Part shown: positions 51,971 through 61,045 of the stretch, one piece after another | Layout of the letters: every line of letters begins with the position of its first letter | Numbering within the stretch: position 1 is the stretch's first letter | Source of the DNA: Lachnospiraceae bacterium | Lineage (GTDB): Bacteria; Bacillota; Clostridia; Lachnospirales; Lachnospiraceae | Reading direction: 5' to 3' | Assembly: GCA_022781925.1 (NCBI GenBank) | Contig: JALESO010000004.1 | Coordinates: forward strand, 42,169-106,168 | Length of the DNA: 64,000 bases | The notes under the pieces: generated by a model | What the model saw: only the letters and a program-made list of their open reading frames with translations | Database searches by the model: none | Told to the model about the DNA's origin: nothing | Program-made: the position numbers and the translations under genes

Positions 51971-52804
51971 GTGTATCGTATATGTAAAGTATTGAACCAT
52001 AACGGGGTGATTGCCCTTGATATGAATGACAGCAAAGAATATGTCCTGCTGGGAAAGGGAGTCGGATTCGGGAAAAAGCCTGGGGAGCGTTTTGAACAGC
52101 CGGCGGACTGTACGGTGTATTCTTTGCAGGAGACCTCTTCAAGAGGAGATGCGTCAGAACTGATCAAATCCATTCAGCCGGAATATTTTCAGATGGCAAA
52201 CCGGATCCTGAACGAGGCGGAGCGGCATTTTGGAAAGATCGACCGGAGCATTTTGTTCCCGATGGCAGACCATATCGCATTTGCCGTGCAGCGTCTGCAG
52301 AAAGGAGAGAAGATCTCCAATCCGCTGACGGAGGATATCAAGACGCTGTTCCATTCGGAATTTAAAGTGGCGTCCATGATACAGCCGATCCTGAAAGAAG
52401 AAAAGCAGATCGACATCGATGAGGATGAGATCGGATATGTGGCACTGCACATCCATTCCGCATTGGAAAAGGAATCCGTATCTGTGTCCATGCAGATGGC
52501 GCGTGCCGTGCGGGACTGTGTCTCGGTGATCGAAGAGCAGCGTGGCATCCACATCAATGTTATGTCGCTGAGCTATAATCGGCTGATGAACCATGTGAAA
52601 TATATGGTTGCCCGTGTGCTGAAAGGGGAATCTCTGAAAGTCAACATGAATGACTACGTGCAGCACAATTTCCCGGAATCCTTTGAACTGGCAACCACGG
52701 TGTGTGATCATCTCAGCCATGCACTGCATAAGCCACTGGAGGAACTGGAGATCGGCTATCTGGCCATGCACATCGAGCGGGTCAGCATGGCGGATGAAGA
52801 GTAA
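51971..52804 (+). CDS. LicT/GlcT-family PRD transcription antiterminator
   Basis: 277 aa. N-terminal RNA-binding (CAT) domain (~1-55; YRICKVLNHNGVIALDM), then two PRD domains with conserved His (DHIAFAVQRL, ALHIHSALEKE, VCDHLSHAL, AMHIERV). Phosphorylation by PTS proteins decides whether it binds the RAT. The only RAT in this window lies before the EIICBA gene 4 kb upstream, so that operon is the likely target. The start is GTG 51971 (GAGAAGGAAG upstream). Placement after, not before, the PTS genes lets it be coupled to them only weakly. Confidence 0.88.
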   Translation: MYRICKVLNHNGVIALDMNDSKEYVLLGKGVGFGKKPGERFEQPADCTVYSLQETSSRGDASELIKSIQPEYFQMANRILNEAERHFGKIDRSILFPMADHIAFAVQRLQKGEKISNPLTEDIKTLFHSEFKVASMIQPILKEEKQIDIDEDEIGYVALHIHSALEKESVSVSMQMARAVRDCVSVIEEQRGIHINVMSLSYNRLMNHVKYMVARVLKGESLKVNMNDYVQHNFPESFELATTVCDHLSHALHKPLEELEIGYLAMHIERVSMADEE

Positions 52805-52832
52805 TCAGAATGGGTAAATGCACCTGCTTTTT

Positions 52833-52914
52833 TTGGAAAAACGGACAAAAACAGGTGAAAAAATGTTGGAAAAACGGACAAAACATAGGTAAAAAACGTT
52901 GGAAAAACGGACAA
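52833..52914. repeat. 33-bp tandem repeat, 2.5 copies
   Basis: TTGGAAAAACGGACAA begins at 52833, 52866 and 52899, an exact 33-bp period. The parts between units are similar (ACAGGTGAAAAAATG, CATAGGTAAAAAACG). It lies between licT and the next terminator and is not coding. Confidence 0.85.
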
Positions 52915-52920
52915 GTATAA

Positions 52921-52960
52921 AACCGCAGGAGAATGAGTAATACATTATCCTGCGGTTTTC
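52921..52960. terminator. Bidirectional terminator between antiterminator and M42 genes
   Basis: AACCGCAGGA (52921-52930) pairs with TCCTGCGGTT (52948-52957) with T-runs on both strands. Confidence 0.8.
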
Positions 52961-52999
52961 GTATGTATATTTCTTGTCAAAAAAACACTTTGTTTATAA

Positions 53000-54022
53000 T
53001 TATTTACTTAAGTATGCCTTTAACAGTGCAAAGGTATTTCTGACTCCATCTACATGAGAGCGCTCATAATTGTGGGAGGCATACACGCCAGGTCCGATAA
53101 GCCCGTGACGGATATCAAAGCCGCCGCGCAGGGTAGCTTCTACATCAGAACCATAGTGTGGGTATACGTCGATGGCATAGTCGAGGCCGTTTGCTTTTGC
53201 AAGCTCGGACAGCTCTGTCACCAGGTCATAGTTGTAAGGGCCGCCGGAATCTTTGGCACAGATGGAAACCATGCGCTCGGTACAGCCCAGGTCGTCGCCG
53301 ACACAGCCCATATCTATGGAGATCATTTCCTCGGTATCTGCCGGAATAAAACTTCCGCCGTGTCCGACTTCTTCATAAACGGTAAATAATAAGGAAACTT
53401 TGCGATTCAAAGTAAGTGTTCCCTCAGCCACTTCTTTTGCAATTCCAAGCAGGATAGCAGCAGAAAGTTTGTCGTCCAGGAAACGGCTCTTGATATAGCC
53501 GCTTGGAGTAACGACAGTGCGTGGATCCATGGCAATGATATCACCGGTCTGCACGCCAAGTGCTTTGACTTCTTCTGCAGAACTTACATTTTCATCCAGC
53601 AGGATTTCCATGTTTTCTTCCACAGTCTCGACTTTCTGGTCAGCGACATGAGCAGAAGGTTCCTTATTTAAGACAACGCCGGTATACACTTTACCGTCCC
53701 GTGTATGTACAGTACAGTTTTCACCGTCTGCGGTGCTCCACTGATGTCCGCCAAGGGTCGTCGGACGCAGACGGCCGTTGCTTTTGATGGAGCGCACCAT
53801 GGCACCCAGGGTATCCACATGAGCGGCCAGGATCAGCGGACTGCCTTCCCCACCGATGGTAACAAGGATATTCCCTTTACGGGAACGCTCCGGTGTATAT
53901 CCCATTGCTTCCAATGTAGAAACAAGATACTGTGTCACTTCTTTTGTGAAGCCGGTCGGACTAGGGATAGAAGTCAGCTGCTTCAGCTGATCTGTAATAA
54001 AAGTAATAGTTGAATTTTCCAT
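53000..54022 (-). CDS. M42-family metallo-aminopeptidase
   Basis: 340 aa. Binuclear metal aminopeptidase motifs: LAAHVDTLGAMV, KSRFLDDKLSAAI, VYEEVGHGGSF with the catalytic Glu, DMGCVGDD, and H in YASHNYERSHVDG. M42 enzymes cut N-terminal residues from peptides. ATG 54022 has AAGGAG upstream; the TTG at 54028 is too near that site. It sits divergently beside the opp operon and with PepT forms a peptide-use group. Confidence 0.9.
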   Translation of the reverse strand: MENSTITFITDQLKQLTSIPSPTGFTKEVTQYLVSTLEAMGYTPERSRKGNILVTIGGEGSPLILAAHVDTLGAMVRSIKSNGRLRPTTLGGHQWSTADGENCTVHTRDGKVYTGVVLNKEPSAHVADQKVETVEENMEILLDENVSSAEEVKALGVQTGDIIAMDPRTVVTPSGYIKSRFLDDKLSAAILLGIAKEVAEGTLTLNRKVSLLFTVYEEVGHGGSFIPADTEEMISIDMGCVGDDLGCTERMVSICAKDSGGPYNYDLVTELSELAKANGLDYAIDVYPHYGSDVEATLRGGFDIRHGLIGPGVYASHNYERSHVDGVRNTFALLKAYLSK

Positions 54023-54177
54023 AATCAAACTCCTTAATTATATACTTTTAATTTGTATCGATTTGTATCAATCACACATATATATGAAGGTGATTTGCTA
54101 TGCTATTTTATAACGAAATAGGAAAAAATTCTAGTACAAAATGAACAGCGCCTGCTGCGGCACAATTTGTAGTGAAT

Positions 54178-54383
54178 GAAATGCGGAGGCTGGCAGGAGG
54201 ACATGCACACAGGACGGTAGGGCATTTTTCGTCGCAGGAGCGAGCATAGCCCGCCTCCGTGAGTGTGTTTGAGCACGCTGATTTCTGCGTGCGAGTTCGC
54301 GGGAGGAGGCGGAGATAAGCGGCGCAGCGTATGCAGAAAAATGTCCGTGTCCGTGTGCATGTCCTCCGTCAGCCCCTCATTTC
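54178..54383. repeat. 206-bp GC-rich inverted-repeat element, candidate structured RNA or miniature mobile element
   Basis: The left arm (54178-54230) and right arm (54334-54383) are imperfect inverted repeats sharing GGAGGACATGCACAC and ACATTTTT/CATTTTT blocks. Inside, CCGCCTCC pairs with GGAGGCGG and AGCACGC with GCGTGC, giving a long branched stem. It is markedly more GC-rich than the AT-rich gap around it (54029-54677). An 85-codon minus-strand frame inside is not convincing as a gene. Confidence 0.6.
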
Positions 54384-54548
54384 AGAAAGGTAAAATTATA
54401 CAAAAAAACCTGATTTTTCAGTGCTGACTTTTGCGTGTTTTTACCCTATTATTAATATAATTCTGTAAACTAAGGACAAAAAGAGAAAAACTGTGCGTGA
54501 CACGAAAACAGCTGTACGAAAAATAAATACAAAAATTGGCTGTTCTGG

Positions 54549-54596
54549 TTGACCGATATGTAAAAAACAGGTATAATACTCTATATTGTCGACAAT
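54549..54596 (+). promoter_or_regulatory. opp operon promoter with TTGTCGACAA palindrome
   Basis: TTGACC (54549-54554), 17 bp, TATAAT (54572-54577). A perfect palindrome ATTGTCGACAAT (54585-54596) covers the expected start site. It could be a repressor operator; the GntR/FCD regulator at 62427 is a candidate binder. Confidence 0.75.
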
Positions 54597-54677
54597 TTAC
54601 AATAGTAAAGTGTTATAGAATTGTACAAAATTGGCGACAAAGTGACGTATGAGAATGAGAGAGGAAAGGTGTAAAAA

Positions 54678-55619
54678 ATGGCAAAGTACACAGCACGAAG
54701 AGTCTTAATGGCGATTGTCACGGTGCTGGTAGTTGCATGTGTTACGTTTTTCTTGATGAATGCAATCCCGGGAAATCCGTGGTTATCTGAGAAAACTCCG
54801 ACACAGGCCACTATCGACGCTTTAAATGCTAAATATGGACTTGACCAGCCCCTGATTGTTCAGTTGGGCAAATATCTCGGAAATCTTCTTCACGGAGATT
54901 TCGGTACATCAATCAAAATGCAGAAAAACCGTGCAGTTTTAGACATCATCAAAGATATGTTCCCGGTTTCTGCAAAAATCGGCGTATTTGCGCTTTTATG
55001 GGCAATTGCAGTCGGACTTCCGCTTGGATGTCTGGCAGCTTACAAAAGAGGTACATGGGTAGACAGCTTCCTTAGAGTTGTTTGTACAATCGGTATCTCC
55101 ATGCCTGGATTCGTAGTGGCAACAATGCTGTTGCATACATTATGTGGGGGTATTCCGGGAGTAAAAGTTTTCCCGGCATTATTTGACGGAACACCAAAGA
55201 GTTATGTCCTGCCATGTCTGGCACTGGGATTTTACCCAATGTGTTATCTGTCAAGACAGACCAGAACAGCGATGCTTGATTCTATCAATCAGGAGTATAT
55301 CAAGACTGCGCGTGCAAAAGGTCTGAAAAACAGCAAGATTATTTTCAAACATGCACTGAGAAATGCACTGATCCCGGTTATTACTTATCTGGGACCGCAG
55401 ATTGCATTTACACTGTGCGGCGGTATGGTTGTTGAGCAGGTATTCTCTATTCCGGGACTGGGCCGTTACTTTATCCAGGCTATCCAGACCCGTGATTATC
55501 CGTTGATTATGGGAACCACTATTTTCCTGGCTTCCTTCATCATCATCATGAACCTGATCGTAGACCTGTGTTACAAACTGGTAGACCCGCGTATCAATCT
55601 GTCGAAGGGAGGAAACTAA
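54678..55619 (+). CDS. oppB: Oligopeptide ABC transporter permease OppB
   Basis: 313 aa, six membrane segments. The N-terminal YTARRVLMAIVTVLVVACVTFFLMNAIPGNPW and EAA loop EYIKTARAKGLKNSKIIFKHALRNALIPV are typical of OppB. First gene of an oppBCDFA operon. It imports oligopeptides. The site GAGAGGAAAGG precedes ATG. Confidence 0.93.
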   Translation: MAKYTARRVLMAIVTVLVVACVTFFLMNAIPGNPWLSEKTPTQATIDALNAKYGLDQPLIVQLGKYLGNLLHGDFGTSIKMQKNRAVLDIIKDMFPVSAKIGVFALLWAIAVGLPLGCLAAYKRGTWVDSFLRVVCTIGISMPGFVVATMLLHTLCGGIPGVKVFPALFDGTPKSYVLPCLALGFYPMCYLSRQTRTAMLDSINQEYIKTARAKGLKNSKIIFKHALRNALIPVITYLGPQIAFTLCGGMVVEQVFSIPGLGRYFIQAIQTRDYPLIMGTTIFLASFIIIMNLIVDLCYKLVDPRINLSKGGN

Positions 55620-55621
55620 GC

Positions 55622-56968
55622 ATGTCTGGAAAGAAAAGATTTCAAAAGCCAGGCTCTCTTCAACCGAATATTGATGATATTTTAGAGTGGAGCAAATTAC
55701 CGGAGGATGCATTTGATGCGGCAAGCTCACAGGAAAAAGCAGATTTTATCAAAGATCGTAAGAGTGTTTCCTACTGGGCAGATGCATGGCGTCGTCTTCG
55801 TAAGAATAAAGTGGCAATGGTTGCACTGGCAATCATCATTGCCCTGGTTATTTTCGGATTTGTGGGACCGAGCCTGGTTCCTTATACTTATAAGCAGCAG
55901 GTACGTGGCTCTGAGGCATTGCATCCATGGCATTACACACTGGAAGACCAGCAGAAGATCAATGATTACATGGAAGAGAAAAATCAGACTGCAAACCTGA
56001 CACCGGATGAGGCTGTCGAGAAAGCCAGAGCAGAAGCGGCCGCAGAAGGCAAAGAGTTATCCCGTATTGAGGAATCCAAGATTCGTGCGAAAGCAAATGT
56101 TTCTCAGTCAAAAGAGAGTGAGGAGCACGTGACGGAAGCCGAGGCTGCAAAAGCTCTGGGCATCAAGCATAAAGCATTTGGTTATTCCACACAGGAACTT
56201 CAGAAAAAAGCAGACGGTGAGAAAGTATTCCCACATGTGTTTGGTACAGACGACCAGGGACGTGATATCATGGTCCGTGTCATGGTCGGAACAAGAATTT
56301 CTATCATCGTTGGTGTATGTGCGGCAATTATCGTATTGATCATCGGTGCGTTATACGGATCCGTTTCCGGTTACTGCGGTGGTGCAGTCGACACGGTAAT
56401 GCAGCGTATTGTTGAGATCATCTACTCCATTCCGGAGATGCTGATCATCCTGTTGCTTTCCGCAACATTAAAACCGGCGTTGGAGCAGTTCCAGAACTCC
56501 GGTGACGGCCCGATGCAGAATCTGGTAACGATTCTCGGACCAAACCTGATCTCCATGTTTATCGCATTCGGTTTATTATACTGGGTAACCATGAGCCGAA
56601 TCATCCGTGGACAGATCCTTCAGTTAAAACAGCAGGAGTATGTGACAGCTGCCCGTGCCCTTGGCGCAAAAGGCGGACGTATCATTAGCAAGCATTTGCT
56701 TCCGAACTGTATCGGACAGATCATTACAACGACATTCTTGCAGATTCCATCCGCAATCTTCCTGGAATCCTTCCTTTCTTTCATCGGTGTAGGTGTATCT
56801 GCTCCGCTGACAAGTTTGGGATCTATGTGTTCTGAGGCTCTGAGTGGTCTGAGCACATATCCATATAGATTATTTATCCCGGCATTCATCCTGAGTCTTA
56901 TGATTCTGGCTCTGAACCTGTTCGGTGATGGACTTCGCGATGCATTAGATCCGAAGTTAAAGAAATAA
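55622..56968 (+). CDS. oppC: Oligopeptide ABC transporter permease OppC with large external loop insertion
   Basis: 448 aa; the family is usually near 300. The first membrane helix (~65-85) and EAA loop QEYVTAARALGAKGGRIISKHLLPN are normal. Between the first helix and GTDDQGRDIMVRV there is an insertion of about 100 residues (105-203). It is rich in Glu, Lys and Ala and probably helical, with two repeats of E-A-x-x-K-A type. Location places it outside the cell, next to the binding protein. ATG 55622 is 2 bases after oppB, with AGGGAGG upstream. Confidence 0.9.
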   Translation: MSGKKRFQKPGSLQPNIDDILEWSKLPEDAFDAASSQEKADFIKDRKSVSYWADAWRRLRKNKVAMVALAIIIALVIFGFVGPSLVPYTYKQQVRGSEALHPWHYTLEDQQKINDYMEEKNQTANLTPDEAVEKARAEAAAEGKELSRIEESKIRAKANVSQSKESEEHVTEAEAAKALGIKHKAFGYSTQELQKKADGEKVFPHVFGTDDQGRDIMVRVMVGTRISIIVGVCAAIIVLIIGALYGSVSGYCGGAVDTVMQRIVEIIYSIPEMLIILLLSATLKPALEQFQNSGDGPMQNLVTILGPNLISMFIAFGLLYWVTMSRIIRGQILQLKQQEYVTAARALGAKGGRIISKHLLPNCIGQIITTTFLQIPSAIFLESFLSFIGVGVSAPLTSLGSMCSEALSGLSTYPYRLFIPAFILSLMILALNLFGDGLRDALDPKLKK

Positions 56969-56985
56969 GGAGAGGAGGAGACGAT

Positions 56986-58050
56986 ATGGAACAGGAAAAT
57001 AAAACAGATAAACTGTTAGAGGTCAGAGATCTCCAGGTCTCTTTCTTTACTCCGGCAGGAGAAGTCAAAGCAGTAAACGGAATTTCGTACGACGTAAACT
57101 ACGACGAGGTTATGGGTATCGTAGGTGAGTCCGGTTCCGGTAAAAGTGTGGAAGCATATTCTATCATCGGATTACTTCAGAATCCTGGTAAAGTAGTAGG
57201 CGGATCTATTACATTTGAAGGACAGGATATGCTCTCCAAGACAAAAGACGAAATGATTGCATTTCGTGGAAAAGAAGTAGCAATGATCTTCCAGAACCCG
57301 ATGACTTGTCTGAATCCGGTATATACGATCGGAAATCAGCTGGTTGAGGCTCTGAAAGCACATGATAAAAGTGTCAGCAAAGGGGATGCTGAGAAGCACG
57401 CAATGAAAATGCTGGAAGAAGTAGGTATCAACAACGTTGAAAAACGTATGAAACAGTACCCGCATGAACTTTCCGGTGGTATGCGTCAGAGGGTTATGAT
57501 CGCAATGGGTCTGATCTGCCATCCGAAGCTTCTGATCGCCGATGAGCCGACAACCGCTCTGGATGTAACCATTCAGGCACAGATTCTCGAACTGATGAAA
57601 AAACTTCAGAAGCAGAATCACATGGGTATTATTTTTATCACACATAACCTTGGTGTTGTTGCTGAGGTCTGTGACAAAGTATCCGTTATGTATGCAGGTA
57701 AAATGGTAGAACAGGGACCGGTGGATGATATTTTCTATAATCCGGGTCATCCTTATACCAAAGGTCTGCTTCGTTCTATGCCGCGTGTAGATGCAGAAAG
57801 CTATGAGCGTCTGATCCCGATCGAGGGTTCACCGGTCGATATGCTGAATCCGCCGGAAGGATGTCCGTTTGCACCGCGTTGTGAACATGCGATGAAGATC
57901 TGCCTGCAGAAGATGCCGCCATATGTAGAGATGGGAGAAAATCATCATGCAGCATGTTGGCTGCGTGTACAGGATTGTCTGGCAGAAGCAAAAAAAGGTA
58001 ATACTGAGACAGCGAATATTGAAAAAACGGAGGTAGACAGCCATGAGTGA
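56986..58050 (+). CDS. oppD: Oligopeptide ABC transporter ATPase OppD
   Basis: 354 aa. Walker A GESGSGKSV, Q-loop FQNPMTCLNPVY, signature LSGGMRQRV, Walker B LLIADEPTTALDVT, and the C-terminal oligopeptide domain with the Cys pattern CPFAPRCEHAMKIC for an iron-sulfur-like site. It overlaps oppF by 8 bases. It is one of two ATPases powering the transporter. Confidence 0.94.
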   Translation: MEQENKTDKLLEVRDLQVSFFTPAGEVKAVNGISYDVNYDEVMGIVGESGSGKSVEAYSIIGLLQNPGKVVGGSITFEGQDMLSKTKDEMIAFRGKEVAMIFQNPMTCLNPVYTIGNQLVEALKAHDKSVSKGDAEKHAMKMLEEVGINNVEKRMKQYPHELSGGMRQRVMIAMGLICHPKLLIADEPTTALDVTIQAQILELMKKLQKQNHMGIIFITHNLGVVAEVCDKVSVMYAGKMVEQGPVDDIFYNPGHPYTKGLLRSMPRVDAESYERLIPIEGSPVDMLNPPEGCPFAPRCEHAMKICLQKMPPYVEMGENHHAACWLRVQDCLAEAKKGNTETANIEKTEVDSHE

Positions 58051-59080
58051 GAAGAATGATGTACTCGTTCAGGTTGATCACCTGAAAAAATATTTCCCGG
58101 TTAAGGGATTAAAAGGACCTGGTGTACAGGCGGTAGAAGATATTTCTATCTTTATCAACCGCGGTGAGACACTTGGCCTCGTAGGAGAGTCCGGATGTGG
58201 TAAAACCACTCTGGGCCGTACGATCCTTCAGCTGCACGAGCCGACTTCCGGAAAAATTGTTTACGATGGTGAGACAATTTTCGAGGGACAGGATCCGTGG
58301 CAGAGAGATGAAGAAGGACAGTTACATCATGTAAAGGTCCCGAAGGCAAAACAGGCGAATATGCTTCCATACAGACGGAAAATGCAGATTATTTTCCAGG
58401 ATCCTTCCGCAAGTCTGGATCCGCGTATGACAGTCGGAGAGATTATCGGAGAGGCACTTGATATTCATAAGCTTTTTCCGAATAAGCAGGACCGTACAGA
58501 TCGTATCAAAGAGCTGCTTGGCAGAGTAGGATTGAATACAGAGCATGCAAATCGTTATCCGCACGAGTTTTCCGGTGGACAGCAGCAGCGTGTCGGTATT
58601 GCCCGTGCACTGGCTGTAAATCCTGAGTTTATCGTATGTGATGAGCCGATTTCCGCACTGGATGTTTCCATTCAGTCACAGGTAGTAAATATGCTGGAAG
58701 ATATGCAGGAAGAGATGGGACTGACCTATCTGTTCATCGCACATGATCTTTCCGTTGTTCGTCATATTTCACACCGTATCGGCGTAATGTATCTTGGAAC
58801 TATGGTAGAGCTGGCTGAGAGCTATGAGCTGAACCGCCATCCACTGCATCCGTATACACAGACACTGCTTTCGGCAGTACCTGTTCCGGATCCGGAGGTG
58901 AGCAGAAGCAGACAGCGTATCGTTCTGGAGGGAGATATTCCGTCTCCGATGAATCCGCCAAGCGGATGCCGTTTCCATACACGTTGTCCATATGCAATGG
59001 ATAAATGTAAAGAATGCGTTCCGAAATTCAAGGAATATGAGAAGGGACACTGGGTGGCCTGCCATCTGTTAGAGCAGTAG
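58043..59080 (+). CDS. oppF: Oligopeptide ABC transporter ATPase OppF
   Basis: 345 aa. Walker A GESGCGKTT, signature FSGGQQQRV, Walker B FIVCDEPISALDVS, and a C-terminal Cys-rich GCRFHTRCPYAMDKCKEC segment. It heterodimerises with OppD. A short insertion after the Walker A helix (EGQDPWQRDEEGQLHHVKVP) is unusual but common in some Clostridia members. GGAGG precedes ATG in the oppD end. Confidence 0.94.
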   Translation: MSEKNDVLVQVDHLKKYFPVKGLKGPGVQAVEDISIFINRGETLGLVGESGCGKTTLGRTILQLHEPTSGKIVYDGETIFEGQDPWQRDEEGQLHHVKVPKAKQANMLPYRRKMQIIFQDPSASLDPRMTVGEIIGEALDIHKLFPNKQDRTDRIKELLGRVGLNTEHANRYPHEFSGGQQQRVGIARALAVNPEFIVCDEPISALDVSIQSQVVNMLEDMQEEMGLTYLFIAHDLSVVRHISHRIGVMYLGTMVELAESYELNRHPLHPYTQTLLSAVPVPDPEVSRSRQRIVLEGDIPSPMNPPSGCRFHTRCPYAMDKCKECVPKFKEYEKGHWVACHLLEQ

Positions 59081-59107
59081 AATACTGCCGTTGTCTTGTT
59101 TGAGACA

Positions 59108-59129
59108 GCTCTCACTTTTTGGTGGGAGC
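59108..59129 (+). other. Hairpin between oppF and oppA
   Basis: GCTCTCAC-TTTTTG-GTGGGAGC, with no T-run after it. It may stabilise the oppA mRNA, which is usually needed in excess. Confidence 0.45.
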
Positions 59130-59191
59130 AATTGAAATTGGGTAATGCAGGGTAGTCCTGTTTTATCAATAAATTTATAAAGGAGAGTACT

Positions 59192-60922
59192 ATGAAAAAG
59201 AGATTGGTATCAGTTGTATTAGTTGCAGCTTTCGCTTTTTCCATGCTTGCGGGCTGTGGAAGCGACAACAGCGCATCTAAAGACAACAACAAAACATCTG
59301 CAGATGCAGAGCAGACAGCAACAAACAGTGGTGATGGATTCAACCTTACTGTAAACTTCGCATCCGAGCCGATGACAATGGATCCGGCACTGAACTCTGC
59401 CGTAGATGGAGCTGTCATGGCAAACCATTTATTCGAAGGTCTGATGAAATGGGAGAGCACAGGTGAGGAAGTTGAAGGTTCTGACGGAACATGCGATGGT
59501 GCAAAACTTACTTACGGTCAGGCTGAGAGCTATGACAAAACAGCAAATGATGATGGAACTGTAACATACACCTTCCACCTTCGTGATGACATCAAATGGT
59601 CTGACGGAAAAGACGTTACAGCAGGCGACTTTGAGTATGCTTGGAAACGTCTGGTTAACCCGGCTACAGCAGCAGATTACAACTACATGCTTGATTGTGT
59701 TGTAAATGCAAATGAGATTATGGCTGGTGAGAAAGATCCTTCTGAGTTAGCTGTAAAAGCAGTTGATGACAAGACATTTGAAGTAACTTTAACAACAGAT
59801 CTTCCATATTTTGACGAGCTGTGTGCATTCCCGGCTATGATGCCTGTACGTCAGGACATCATCGAGGCAAATGGAGATCAGTGGACATTTGATCCTTCTA
59901 CATACATCTCCAATGGTCCATACAAACTGACAGAGTGGACACATAACTCACAGATCGTAATGGCAAAAAATGAGAACTATTACGATTATGAGAACCTTGG
60001 ACCGGATACTCTGACTTTCAAACTGATGGATGATACAAATGCTATGCTTTCCGGTTTCAAATCCGGCGAGCTTGATTACATCCAGGAAGCTCCGCAGGCA
60101 GAACTTCCGAACCTGATCGCTTCCGGCGATATGAAGATCGTAGACTACCTTGGAACATATTATGTATGTTTCCAGACACAGAAAGCTCCGTTCGACAACC
60201 CGAAAGTACGTGAGGCATTCACACTTGCTGTTGACCGTAACTACATCGTTGATAAAGTAACTCAGTCCGGACAGGTTGAGGCTGGTGCTTATGTACCAAC
60301 CGGTATCGCTGATGCTGAGGAAGGTTCTGACTTCCGTAAGGTTGGTGGAGATTACTATGATCCGACAAAGGATGCTTATGAAGCAAACTGCGAGAAAGCT
60401 AGACAGCTCCTTGCAGAGGCTGGTTACCCGAACGGCGAGGGATTCCCGGTTGTAGAATACCTGTACAACACAAGTGATGCTCATAAAGCAGTTGCTGAAG
60501 CACTTCAGAACATGTGGGAGCAGGAACTTGGTGTAACAGTTACACTGAACAATCAGGAGTGGGCATCCTTCCTTCAGACACGTAAAAACGGTGATTACTC
60601 TATCGCACGTAACGGATGGATTTCTGATTACAATGACCCGGTTTCCTTCCTTGATATGTGGGTAACAGGCGGCGGAAACAACGACGCTCAGTACTCTAAC
60701 CCGGATTACGATAACCTGATCAACCAGGCAAAAGCTGAATCTGATCCTGCTGCACGTATGCAGCTGTTACATCAGGCAGAGGATATCTTAGTAGGTCAGG
60801 ATTATGTAGTTGATCCGCTGTACTTCTACACACAGAAATATATGCTGCGTGATGGAATCGAAGGCATGTACTACTGCCCACTGGGATACTTCTTCTTCGG
60901 ATATTGTACACAGTCTAAGTAG
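59192..60922 (+). CDS. oppA: Oligopeptide-binding lipoprotein OppA
   Basis: 576 aa. Lipobox SMLAGC at 17-22 with Cys22 lipidation. The SBP_bac_5 domain includes FNLTVNFASEPMTMDPALNS and YKLTEWTHNSQIVMAKNENYYD. It binds extracellular peptides and hands them to OppBC. GGAGAG precedes ATG; it is in the same operon, 111 bases after oppF. Confidence 0.93.
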   Translation: MKKRLVSVVLVAAFAFSMLAGCGSDNSASKDNNKTSADAEQTATNSGDGFNLTVNFASEPMTMDPALNSAVDGAVMANHLFEGLMKWESTGEEVEGSDGTCDGAKLTYGQAESYDKTANDDGTVTYTFHLRDDIKWSDGKDVTAGDFEYAWKRLVNPATAADYNYMLDCVVNANEIMAGEKDPSELAVKAVDDKTFEVTLTTDLPYFDELCAFPAMMPVRQDIIEANGDQWTFDPSTYISNGPYKLTEWTHNSQIVMAKNENYYDYENLGPDTLTFKLMDDTNAMLSGFKSGELDYIQEAPQAELPNLIASGDMKIVDYLGTYYVCFQTQKAPFDNPKVREAFTLAVDRNYIVDKVTQSGQVEAGAYVPTGIADAEEGSDFRKVGGDYYDPTKDAYEANCEKARQLLAEAGYPNGEGFPVVEYLYNTSDAHKAVAEALQNMWEQELGVTVTLNNQEWASFLQTRKNGDYSIARNGWISDYNDPVSFLDMWVTGGGNNDAQYSNPDYDNLINQAKAESDPAARMQLLHQAEDILVGQDYVVDPLYFYTQKYMLRDGIEGMYYCPLGYFFFGYCTQSK

Positions 60923-60936
60923 TAAATGACATGAAA

Positions 60937-60965
60937 GGAATCCTGCTTGCAGGATTCCTTTTTTA
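60937..60965 (+). terminator. Terminator of the opp operon
   Basis: GGAATCCTGC-TT-GCAGGATTCC followed by TTTTTT. Confidence 0.9.
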
Positions 60966-61045
60966 AAAAGAAAATATCATTGAAAAGGACATGTATCAGG
61001 AGCACATATGTTTTTCAATGACATTTTGCGTAGGAGGTTTATGAT

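Noticed and set aside
52833..52914. CRISPR array
   Set aside because: The period is only 33 bp with related, not unique, spacers and no cas genes; it is a simple tandem repeat.
54103..54360. 85-codon minus-strand reading frame in the gap before oppB
   Set aside because: It runs through the 206-bp inverted repeat, has odd composition (His/Pro/Cys/Arg-rich) and no ribosome binding site.
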